In this document: one piece after another, positions 1 to 5,772 of the stretch
How positions within the stretch are numbered: position 1 is the stretch's first letter
Layout of the letters: each line of letters begins with the position of its first letter
From: JACRIK01 sp040753835
GTDB lineage: Bacteria > Planctomycetota > MHYJ01 > JACQXL01
DNA length: 7,044 nucleotides
Assembly (NCBI GenBank): GCA_040753835.1
Contig: JBFMDM010000119.1
Coordinates: 1-7,044 of the forward strand
Reading direction: 5' to 3'
Program-made: the position numbers and the translations under genes
The notes under the pieces: model-generated
What the model was told of the DNA's origin: nothing
Databases searched by the model: none
What the model saw: the letters and a program-made list of their open reading frames with translations, nothing else

Positions 1-1217
1 ACACCACGCTTTCCATCATCCTGAAGCATATCAACGAGAAACCGCCGGTTATCAGGAAGGAGAACCCTGATGTCCCTGAATGCGTGAGCAATGTCATAAA
101 CAGGATGCTGGAAAAAGACCCGGCCAAGCGCTACCAGACAAGCGACGAACTGGTGGATGCCATTAACCTTTGCGAGAATAAGATTGTCTCAACGGACTCA
201 AACGCCAAAACCATTACCGCCCAAGCCGCGCCCGTAAAAACCAAACAGCGGAACATTGCCAGTTGGAAGATGATAGGCCTGGCCGCTGCCGCGGCATTTG
301 TAATCGTGGTCCTGCTTTCCGCCTTATCCAAAGGGAAACAGCCGGCGCCCCGTAAGGAACCGCTTCCAGCAAAGGTGCCCAATGCCACTGAGCAGGTTAC
401 CCAATTCCTCAAAGACGCCCTGACACAACGGTGCAATGAGTTCTATAAATATCTGGTGGACAAGGATTACAACAAGGCAAAGCCGTATCTCTACATACCG
501 CGCCTGACAAGGATGTCCGAAAACGACGCCAGGCAGGCGGCCATCCGGATACTGAAACGCAAGTATGACCTCCACGAGAAACGGGGCAACAAGCCGGTGG
601 AGTTCCGGATAAAGAATATCAAGTCGCACGAGCCGAATAAGGACATGCCGCTGGTAAACGCCACGGTGGAACTGGACCTCCTGCTTTACAACACCAAACA
701 GCCGCCCAAACACAAGGATGATTATATCTCCATCCCCCAAAGCCATATCTGGGTTTTGGACAAAGGCGTCTGGCATATCTCCCTGCTCCATAAAGGCCAG
801 GAGGACAGGGATGACGCCGACGAAGCCGACGAGGTTGATTTCAAAAAGGAAGGACCTTTTGTGGATTTTGCCAGATTCCTTTCCCTGACTAATGAACAAA
901 CAAGCCAGGTCAGGCAAATCATTGCTGCATCTCAAGAAGAGGCCTGGAAGGTTCTTTCAACACCGCGTGCTGACGGGATTGATGTAGTCGATGAACTGTC
1001 CAAATTGCAAACCAGGTCATTATCCGGCGATGAAAAGGAGAAAAAACTCATACAGATTTTCTCAATGGAAATACCGGGAAGCAACGAAACGTATTTCGGC
1101 CGGCTGGCCACTATCAGGTTCAAGAGGGACGTAAAACTCAAAGGCGCCCTTTCTGACGAACAATTCCAGAAATACAGGGAAAAGAATCTGGACATCTTTG
1201 ACGTAAAGATAAAATGA
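1..1217 (+). CDS. Membrane-anchored Ser/Thr protein kinase, C-terminal part (5' end outside window)
   Basis: The frame is open from the left edge (first full codon at 3), so the GTG at 84 is internal and the true start lies upstream. About 404 residues are visible. The first ~60 residues match the end of a eukaryote-type (PknB/Hanks) kinase domain: NEKPPVIRKENPDVPE, then NRMLEKDPAKRYQTSDEL, which carries the invariant subdomain XI arginine (codon 129-131). The ATP-binding and catalytic loops are outside the window. A polar linker leads to one transmembrane helix encoded at about 270-329 (IGLAAAAAFVIVVLLSAL). The rest is predicted extracytoplasmic: first an alpha+beta segment (KDYNKAKPYL ... 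IWVLDKGVWHIS) that resembles an NTF2-like fold, then a charged helical segment with LTNEQ and LSDEQ motifs like Spy/CpxP-type LTxxQ proteins. Topology suggests sensing outside and phosphorylation of cytoplasmic Ser/Thr. The stop overlaps the next start as ATGA. The kinase call is firm; the ectodomain folds are guesses. Confidence 0.88.
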   Translation, partial: TTLSIILKHINEKPPVIRKENPDVPECVSNVINRMLEKDPAKRYQTSDELVDAINLCENKIVSTDSNAKTITAQAAPVKTKQRNIASWKMIGLAAAAAFVIVVLLSALSKGKQPAPRKEPLPAKVPNATEQVTQFLKDALTQRCNEFYKYLVDKDYNKAKPYLYIPRLTRMSENDARQAAIRILKRKYDLHEKRGNKPVEFRIKNIKSHEPNKDMPLVNATVELDLLLYNTKQPPKHKDDYISIPQSHIWVLDKGVWHISLLHKGQEDRDDADEADEVDFKKEGPFVDFARFLSLTNEQTSQVRQIIAASQEEAWKVLSTPRADGIDVVDELSKLQTRSLSGDEKEKKLIQIFSMEIPGSNETYFGRLATIRFKRDVKLKGALSDEQFQKYREKNLDIFDVKIK

Positions 1218-1777
1218 ATCTCATCACCCATTTCCTGATTGGCTGGAACACGGCTGTCCTGGCCGGCGTGGAGAAACGGGACCGGGTGCTGATTACAATC
1301 GCCGGCGTATTGCCGGACATTGACGGATTGGGCGCAATCGCCGAATGGGCGACGCGGAATACGGAAAAACCCCTGCGCTGGTTCTCAGATTACCACCATC
1401 AACTGGCCCATAATCTCACGGCCGGGATAATCTGGGCGCTGGCCGTTTTGTTATTGGCTAAGAAAAAAGCGTCAACCGCGCTGGCTGCCCTGCTGGCCTT
1501 TCATATCCACCTGCTGGCTGATGTGTTGGGCGGGCGCGGGCCTGAAGGATTTCAATGGCCTATACCTTATCTGTATCCGTTCTCGCCAGCATCCCAGATA
1601 ACCTGGCAATACCAGTGGCCTCTGGACAGTTGGCAGAACCTGGCGATTACCGTTGCAATGCTGGCAATGGTCTTTATCGTGGCGTGGAAAAAGGGATTAT
1701 CGCCGCTGGAGGTATTCTCCAATAAGGCGGATGAATTATTTGTCCGGACAGTGCAGAAATATAAACGTAATGGCTGA
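1214..1777 (+). CDS. YdjM/YbcI-type membrane-bound metal-dependent hydrolase family protein
   Basis: The 187-residue product matches the layout of the YdjM (DUF457-like, COG1988) family of inner-membrane proteins annotated as metal-dependent hydrolases. Visible landmarks are an N-terminal NLITHFLIG with His6, then AGVLPDIDGLG with Asp35 and Asp37, YHHQLAHN with His61, His62 and His66, and FHIHLLADVLGGRGPEGFQWP with His97, His99 and Asp103. These are the expected metal-ligand positions. Hydrophobic helices lie at about 67-82, 87-105 and 140-158, and a short basic tail follows. The substrate is unknown; E. coli YdjM is a LexA-controlled membrane protein. The ATG overlaps the kinase stop as ATGA and no Shine-Dalgarno motif is visible, so translation is probably by coupling. 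The length is ordinary for the family and all ligand positions are intact. Confidence 0.8.
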   Translation: MNLITHFLIGWNTAVLAGVEKRDRVLITIAGVLPDIDGLGAIAEWATRNTEKPLRWFSDYHHQLAHNLTAGIIWALAVLLLAKKKASTALAALLAFHIHLLADVLGGRGPEGFQWPIPYLYPFSPASQITWQYQWPLDSWQNLAITVAMLAMVFIVAWKKGLSPLEVFSNKADELFVRTVQKYKRNG

Positions 1778-2381
1778 TAATAAGCAATTAACAACAGACG
1801 AGGACGCCATCCTGATGGCGCAATTCCAGAAAGGCAGCAAGGACGCCTTCAATTCGCTCTTCAGTAAATACCAGCAGATGGTCTTCGGCGTCATCTCGCG
1901 CTATATCAACGACCGCGCCTATGCCGAGGATATGACCCAGGAGGTCTTCATGAGGGTCTACAAGGCCCGGGAACGCTACTCGCCCACCACCCAGTTCAGG
2001 TATTACCTGTTTACCATCGTGCATAACCTCTGCGTCAATGAAATCCGCGACTCGTCCCGGCGCAAGACCAAGCCGACCGACTTCTCGGACGACTTCCCGC
2101 TCACAGGAGCGAGGCTCGCCAAAGGCGGCGGCTTCCAGGACGGCTCAGAACCGATAGTTGACGCGTTCCAGCAGAAAGAAATCCGGATGGCCGTCAAGGC
2201 GGCCATTGACTCTTTGCCGGCCCAGCAAAGAATGGCGGTCATACTTGACAAATACGAGGGAATGTCGTATGAAGAGATTGCCCGGACGATGAAACAGTCG
2301 GTCCAGGCCGTGAAATCCATACTCTGGCGGGCGCGCCAGAACCTCAAGGAACGGCTGAAGAAATATATTAAGGAAGAATAA
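1770..2381 (+). CDS. RNA polymerase sigma factor, ECF (sigma-70) family
   Basis: This is a 203-residue extracytoplasmic-function sigma factor with only regions 2 and 4. Region 2 covers about residues 12-99: the core-binding part is AYAEDMTQEVFMRVYKARE (about 50-68) and the -10 recognition helix is YYLFTIVHNLCVNEIRDSSR (78-97). A polar, glycine-rich linker covers about 100-141. Region 4 (about 142-203) begins AIDSLPAQQRMAVILDKYEG and contains the helix-turn-helix YEEIARTMKQSVQAVKSILW, then RARQNLKERLKKY. I chose the ATG at 1770 because upstream codons in this frame, back to 1653, give an Arg/Trp-rich stretch unlike any sigma factor and are the shadow of the preceding gene. The chosen start overlaps that gene by 8 nt, with no clear ribosome binding site. 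No anti-sigma gene is adjacent; the membrane kinase two genes upstream is a possible regulator, as known for some ECF groups with kinase partners. Confidence 0.93.
   Translation: MADNKQLTTDEDAILMAQFQKGSKDAFNSLFSKYQQMVFGVISRYINDRAYAEDMTQEVFMRVYKARERYSPTTQFRYYLFTIVHNLCVNEIRDSSRRKTKPTDFSDDFPLTGARLAKGGGFQDGSEPIVDAFQQKEIRMAVKAAIDSLPAQQRMAVILDKYEGMSYEEIARTMKQSVQAVKSILWRARQNLKERLKKYIKEE
2370..2376 (+). promoter_or_regulatory. Ribosome binding site of polA
   Basis: AAGGAAG lies inside the last codons of the sigma factor gene, 12 nt before the polA ATG. The spacing is longer than ideal. It is the only purine-rich site near this start and fits coupled translation across the 7-nt gap. Confidence 0.45.
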
Positions 2382-2388
2382 CTCACCA

Positions 2389-5085
2389 ATGCCCAATAAA
2401 AAACTATTCATCATAGACGGCTCGTCGTATATCTACCGTTCGTTCCACGCCATCAGGAACCTTTCGTCTTCCAAAGGCCTGCCCACTAACGCCATCTTCG
2501 GATTCACCAATATGCTCACCAAGGTCATCAAGGACGCGCAATCCGAATACGTCGTGGTGGCGTTTGATATGCCCGGGCCGACCTTCCGCAAGGAACTCTA
2601 TGCGGATTACAAGTCCAACCGGCCTGAGATGCCGGACGAACTCAAGCCACAGATTCCCTATATCAAGGAGATTGTCCGCGCCTATAACATCCCGGTGGCC
2701 GAGAAGAGCGGGCTGGAAGCGGACGACCTCATCGGCAGTATTGCCAAAAAGGCCGAGCAGGACGGATTTGAGGTGGTCATCATCACAGGCGACAAAGACC
2801 TGACCCAGATTGTCTCAAAGAACATCACGCTCTGGGACACGATGAAGGACAAGCGCACCGGCCTGGACGAGGTCAGGGAGCGATTCGGCACGATTGGCGA
2901 GGGCGTTATTGACGTCTTCGGCCTGATGGGCGACACCTCGGACAATATCCCGGGCGTGAAAGGCATCGGCGAGAAGACCGCGGTGGAACTGATTAAGCAA
3001 TTCTCCTCGCTGGACAACCTCATCAAGAACGCCGCGCAGATAAAGAAGGAAAAACTCAGGGAGACGCTTTCCAATCCTGAAAGTATCAAGATGGCCCGCC
3101 TGAGCAAAGAACTCTTTACCATTAAGATAGACCCATCGCTGGTTGATAAGATAGAAAAATACCGCATCGGCAAGCCGGACAATGAGAAACTCCAGCAGAT
3201 ATTCAAGGAACTGGAGTTTACCAGGTTCATAAAAGAACTCGCGCCGGTCAAGACCGTGTCGGCTGAGAATTACCATCTAATCATAGACCAGAAGGACTTT
3301 GACAAACTCCTGGACAAGTTGGCCAAGGCAAAGGAATTCTCGGTGGATGTGGAGACCACATCATTAGAGCCGGTCTCGGCTGAGATTGTGGGCATCTCGC
3401 TCTCCTGTGAGGAACACGAGGCGTATTATATTCCATTAAAGCACGACTACCTCGGCGCGCCAAAACAACTGCCTGCCAAAGAAGCGCTGGCCAAACTCAA
3501 GCCACTGCTGGAAAGTAAAGACAAACGAAAGGTCGGCCAGAACCTCAAGTTTGATATGCAGGTATTCGGGCAGGCAGGCATCAAAATAGCCCAGCCGTTT
3601 GACGACATTATGATTGCCTCGTACCTGTTGAATCCGGCCCGGCGCGGACATAGTTTGGAAGACATCGCCCAGGAATTGCTCGGACACCAGGTTACAACCT
3701 ATAAAGAAGTGGTCGGCACGGGCAAGAAGGAAATCACTTTTAACCAGGTTGAGGTCAACGCCGCAAAGGATTATTCGGCCGAGGATGCTGACATCACCTT
3801 CCTGGCCGGCAAAATCCTTTTGCCCAAAGTAAAGAAAGAAGGACTGCAGGAACTCTACGAGAAACTGGAAATCCCGATGGTGGAAGTCCTGGCATATATG
3901 GAAACAATGGGCGTGAAGATAGACACCGAGTTCCTGGGCGTGCTGTCAAAGGAATTCCAGGAGCGGATTGAGCGGCTCAAAGCGACTATATTTAAATCAG
4001 CCGGACAGGAGTTCAATATTGACTCGCCCAAGCAGTTGCAGGAAGTGCTGGCTCCCCTGCTGAAGGAATTCGGCGCCCGGCGCATCAAGACCGGATTTTC
4101 CACAGACAACGACACCCTCACCAAACTTTCGTACAAGCACGAGTTGCCGGCCAAAATCCTGGAATACCGCTCGTTCTCCAAATTAGTCAACACCTACATA
4201 GACGCCTTGCCTGAACTGGTCAACAAGAAAACCGGCCGGGTTCATACTTCTTATAATCAGACCATCACCGCGACCGGCCGCCTGAGCAGCAGCAACCCGA
4301 ATCTGCAGAACATCCCGGTCCGGACCGAGGAGGGCCGCAGGATTCGCGAGGCATTCGTCCCGGAAAAGGGATTCACCCTGATTAGCGCGGACTATTCGCA
4401 GATTGAACTGCGGCTCCTGGCGCATTTTTCGCAGGACAAGTCGTTGCTGGACGCCTTTGAAACCAACCAGGACATCCATACCAGGACCGCCTCTGAACTC
4501 TTCTCGGTCTCAGAAGATATGGTCTCATCCGATATGAGGCGGCTGGCCAAGACCATCAACTTCGGCATCATCTACGGAATGTCCTCGCACGGACTGGCCA
4601 CTGAACTCAATATCAGCCACGGCCTGGCCCAGTCGTATATAGACAGTTACTTTGCCCGTTATCCGGGCGTAAAGAGATACATAGACAGTTCCATAACGCA
4701 GGCGCGCCAGGACGGATTCATCACCACGTTTCTGGGGCGCAGGCGGAATCTGCCGGAAATCAACAACCCCAACAAGGCGGTAAGCGGCTTTGCCGAGCGG
4801 GTGGCGGTCAATGCGCCGCTCCAGGGCACGGCCGCGGACCTGATGAAACTGGCGATGATAAACATCTTCAGGCGACTGCAAAAAGCGGAACTCAAGACCC
4901 GGATGATACTCCAGGTGCACGACGAACTGGTCTTTGAGGTGCCATCTGACGAGGAGAAAAAGACGCTCCCATTGATTCGCGCTGAAATGGAGAATATCGG
5001 CGGCGACTTCAATATAGAACTCTCCGTCCCGCTAAGGGTGGACATCTCCAAGGGCAAAAACTGGGCGGATCTTAGAGCCAGTTAG
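2389..5085 (+). CDS. polA: DNA polymerase I (5' nuclease, 3'-5' exonuclease and polymerase domains)
   Basis: At 898 residues this is a full-length family A polymerase for Okazaki-fragment processing and gap filling in repair. The 5' nuclease (about 1-290) has the acidic residues Asp10, Asp60, Glu110, Asp112, Asp113, Asp135, Asp137, Asp182 and Asp185, and the helix-hairpin-helix NIPGVKGIGEKTA. The 3'-5' exonuclease (about 295-490) keeps all catalytic motifs: VDVETTSL (Asp320, Glu322), GQNLKFD (Asp389) and YSAED (Tyr462, Asp466), so proofreading should be active. In the polymerase domain, motif A is ISADYSQIELR (Asp668), the O-helix is RRLAKTINFGIIYGM (Arg717, Lys721, Phe725, Tyr729) and motif C is QVHDELVFE (His844, Asp845). 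Phe725 is at the E. coli Phe762 position, which favours dNTP over ddNTP. After the conserved KNW the tail is only ADLRAS, and those last codons lie in the arm of an inverted-repeat element. It is the last gene of the apparent four-gene operon. Confidence 0.98.
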   Translation: MPNKKLFIIDGSSYIYRSFHAIRNLSSSKGLPTNAIFGFTNMLTKVIKDAQSEYVVVAFDMPGPTFRKELYADYKSNRPEMPDELKPQIPYIKEIVRAYNIPVAEKSGLEADDLIGSIAKKAEQDGFEVVIITGDKDLTQIVSKNITLWDTMKDKRTGLDEVRERFGTIGEGVIDVFGLMGDTSDNIPGVKGIGEKTAVELIKQFSSLDNLIKNAAQIKKEKLRETLSNPESIKMARLSKELFTIKIDPSLVDKIEKYRIGKPDNEKLQQIFKELEFTRFIKELAPVKTVSAENYHLIIDQKDFDKLLDKLAKAKEFSVDVETTSLEPVSAEIVGISLSCEEHEAYYIPLKHDYLGAPKQLPAKEALAKLKPLLESKDKRKVGQNLKFDMQVFGQAGIKIAQPFDDIMIASYLLNPARRGHSLEDIAQELLGHQVTTYKEVVGTGKKEITFNQVEVNAAKDYSAEDADITFLAGKILLPKVKKEGLQELYEKLEIPMVEVLAYMETMGVKIDTEFLGVLSKEFQERIERLKATIFKSAGQEFNIDSPKQLQEVLAPLLKEFGARRIKTGFSTDNDTLTKLSYKHELPAKILEYRSFSKLVNTYIDALPELVNKKTGRVHTSYNQTITATGRLSSSNPNLQNIPVRTEEGRRIREAFVPEKGFTLISADYSQIELRLLAHFSQDKSLLDAFETNQDIHTRTASELFSVSEDMVSSDMRRLAKTINFGIIYGMSSHGLATELNISHGLAQSYIDSYFARYPGVKRYIDSSITQARQDGFITTFLGRRRNLPEINNPNKAVSGFAERVAVNAPLQGTAADLMKLAMINIFRRLQKAELKTRMILQVHDELVFEVPSDEEKKTLPLIRAEMENIGGDFNIELSVPLRVDISKGKNWADLRAS

Positions 5086-5226
5086 ACCTTTGGTCGTTAC
5101 TGGCAGTTATCCGCCAAAGGCGCTCGCCTCGCCAGGCGAAGCCGGCGGGGATCCGCCTCCCGCCAATCCGCCTAAGGCGGACTGGTGACTGGCGGGCTGG
5201 CTCTTAGACCCCGCCGTATGGCGGGG
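5067..5226 (+). repeat. TCTTAGAG-bounded inverted-repeat element, copy 1, with trailing GC hairpin
   Basis: GGATCTTAGAGCCAG (5067-5081) and the reverse complement of 5197-5211 match at 13 of 15 positions, bracketing a core rich in short palindromes. Core examples are TCGCCT/AGGCGA (5124-5129 with 5134-5139) and TCCGCCT-A-AGGCGGA (5167-5181). Directly after the right arm is CCCCGCC-GTAT-GGCGGGG (5209-5226). The same arrangement recurs at 6851-6908 with a much shorter core. The left arm overlaps the end of polA. No protein-coding capacity is convincing inside. Confidence 0.6.
5209..5226 (+). terminator. GC-rich hairpin after polA, possible weak terminator
   Basis: A perfect 7-bp stem (CCCCGCC/GGCGGGG) with a 4-nt GTAT loop lies between the polA operon and the promoter at 5291. 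Only TT follows before a G, so it lacks the U-tract of a strong intrinsic terminator. It may act in RNA 3'-end protection or with Rho instead. Confidence 0.3.
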
Positions 5227-5249
5227 TTGCACGGATTAAATCTACGAAA

Positions 5250-5268
5250 CCTGCCTGCTGCAGGCAGG
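5250..5268. repeat. CCTGCCTGC palindrome, copy 1
   Basis: Arms CCTGCCTGC (5250-5258) and GCAGGCAGG (5260-5268) are perfect inverted repeats around one central T. ACGAAA precedes it at 5244-5249. Two further copies lie at 5703-5722 and 6963-6982. Confidence 0.75.
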
Positions 5269-5290
5269 CCTGTGTCATCTGTGGTTTCTA

Positions 5291-5319
5291 TTGACATCTC
5301 TCTCTTGATTTGCTACATA
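5291..5319 (+). promoter_or_regulatory. Sigma-70 promoter for the small membrane protein genes, predicted leaderless
   Basis: The -35 box is a perfect TTGACA (5291-5296). After a 17-nt spacer comes TACATA (5314-5319) as the -10, preceded by TGC, an extended -10 motif. Standard spacing puts transcription start at 5326-5327, which is the ATG of the 71-codon gene. A GGAG at 5322-5325 is only 1 nt from the ATG, too close for a working Shine-Dalgarno site, which fits a leaderless message. Confidence 0.6.
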
Positions 5320-5326
5320 TTGGAGT

Positions 5327-5542
5327 ATGAATCGCAATCTTCTTATTCTCATCGGCCTGGCCTGCGCTTTCGTCACCGCGGCCGGGGTGATGTGGTACAC
5401 GCCAAAGCGGCATTATAAACATGTTCATATTTGCTATGACTACGAGGTCCCTCCGCTTATCCTGGACGATAATGCTCCGGCTTGGACCAAGGAATACTTC
5501 AAGGAATACCACAAGGAAAAAACCCAGGAGGAAAACAAATGA
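5327..5542 (+). CDS. Small single-pass membrane protein, 71 aa, unknown function
   Basis: I do not recognise a family. The product begins MNRNLLILIGLACAFVTAAG, a hydrophobic helix (about residues 4-22), followed by a basic YTPKRHYKH segment, then VHICYDYEVPPLILDD and a charged, probably helical tail KEYFKEYHKEKTQEE. Cys13 within GLAC is not a good lipobox, so an N-terminal anchor is more likely than a lipoprotein. The start is fixed: a TGA stop lies in frame at 5306-5308 and no other start codon lies between. A strong promoter sits directly upstream and no good ribosome binding site is present. The stop overlaps the next small gene as ATGA. The promoter, the coupling and the membrane-helix composition support a real gene; the function is unknown. 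Confidence 0.62.
   Translation: MNRNLLILIGLACAFVTAAGVMWYTPKRHYKHVHICYDYEVPPLILDDNAPAWTKEYFKEYHKEKTQEENK
5526..5531 (+). promoter_or_regulatory. Strong Shine-Dalgarno site of the 31-codon gene
   Basis: A perfect AGGAGG lies 7 nt upstream of the ATG at 5539, inside the end of the preceding gene. It is the best ribosome binding site in the window and the main reason to accept the very short gene that follows. Confidence 0.7.
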
Positions 5543-5634
5543 ATAAGACCCTGCTCATTGCCCTCGGTCTCCTGGCCGCCCTGCTCATTGCGGCCGGGAT
5601 AATTTCGTACGAGAAGCCACAGAATCAGAACTGA
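5539..5634 (+). CDS. 31-residue membrane microprotein, unknown function
   Basis: The short frame ATG 5539 to TGA 5632-5634 encodes MNKTLLIALGLLAALLIAAG followed by IISYEKPQNQN: one hydrophobic helix with a short polar tail. Evidence that it is real is the AGGAGG site at ideal distance, the ATGA overlap with the upstream 71-codon gene, and a similar N-terminal pattern in that gene (MN-x-x-LLI, GL, AAG followed by two aliphatic residues), which suggests duplication. In the -1 frame, protein-like codons (Glu/Pro/Lys-rich) continue from about 5613 to a TAA at 5745, so this may instead be the front part of a longer gene broken by a frameshift. Family unknown. Confidence 0.55.
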   Translation: MNKTLLIALGLLAALLIAAGIISYEKPQNQN

Positions 5635-5747
5635 AGCAACCAGGCGTGCCGGAGAGCGAAATAGACAAACCCAACGAATTACGAACCACTACGAATTACG
5701 AACCTGCCTGCCAGCAGGCAGGTCTGCGAATTACGAATAATTCGTAA
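5613..5747 (+). pseudogene. Possible frameshifted continuation of the 31-codon gene
   Basis: In the frame one base back from the 31-codon gene, 5613-5672 reads EATESELKQPGVPESEIDKP, a typical charged, proline-containing linker with codon choice like the neighbouring genes. No ATG opens this frame; it is closed by a stop at 5544 upstream and TAA at 5745-5747 downstream. The later part runs through the ACGAATTACGAA repeats and the second CCTGCCTGC palindrome, so any original C-terminus has been replaced. It could also be chance or a sequencing indel. Confidence 0.25.
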
Positions 5748-5752
5748 TTCGT
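5674..5752. repeat. ACGAATTACGAA repeat cluster with long palindrome
   Basis: ACGAATTACGAA occurs exactly at 5674-5685 and 5691-5702, with an 11-nt match (CGAATTACGAA) at 5727-5737, and in inverse orientation (TTCGTAATTCGT) at 5741-5752. The last two form a palindrome with 12-nt arms (5727-5738 and 5740-5751) around one A. The cluster fills the gap between the plus-strand small genes and the convergent fibre gene. Confidence 0.7.
5703..5722. repeat. CCTGCCTGC palindrome, copy 2
   Basis: Arms CCTGCCTGC (5703-5711) and GCAGGCAGG (5714-5722) flank a CA centre; one more A/T pair extends the arms to 5702-5723. ACGAA lies immediately upstream (5698-5702) as the end of an ACGAATTACGAA unit, so this copy sits inside another repeat. 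Confidence 0.75.
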
Positions 5753-5772
5753 AAATTCGTTATTAGTAGTGG

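Noticed and set aside
324..935. Minus-strand frame of 203 codons within the kinase gene
   Set aside because: It is antisense to a clear kinase ectodomain, has no recognisable motif and no supporting context.
84..1217. GTG at 84 as the start of a separate 377-residue protein
   Set aside because: The frame is open to the left edge and the upstream codons encode kinase-domain sequence that runs continuously into it.
1653..1769. N-terminal extension of the sigma factor to an ATG at 1653
   Set aside because: The 39 extra residues are rich in Arg and Trp, unlike any sigma factor, and overlap the YdjM-type gene in another frame. The ATG at 1770 fits the family.
5185..5418. Plus-strand frame of 77 codons after polA
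   Set aside because: It is translated from the GC hairpins and palindrome, overlaps the promoter and the 71-codon gene, and has no ribosome binding site.
5288..5512. Minus-strand frame of 74 codons opposite the small membrane gene
   Set aside because: It covers the promoter and is antisense to the frame supported by coupling and composition; no ribosome binding site or motif is visible.
5635..5772. A further gene between the 31-codon gene and the fibre gene
   Set aside because: No start codon with a ribosome binding site is present, and the interval is mostly repeats. The only protein-like stretch is the possible frameshifted tail at 5613-5672.
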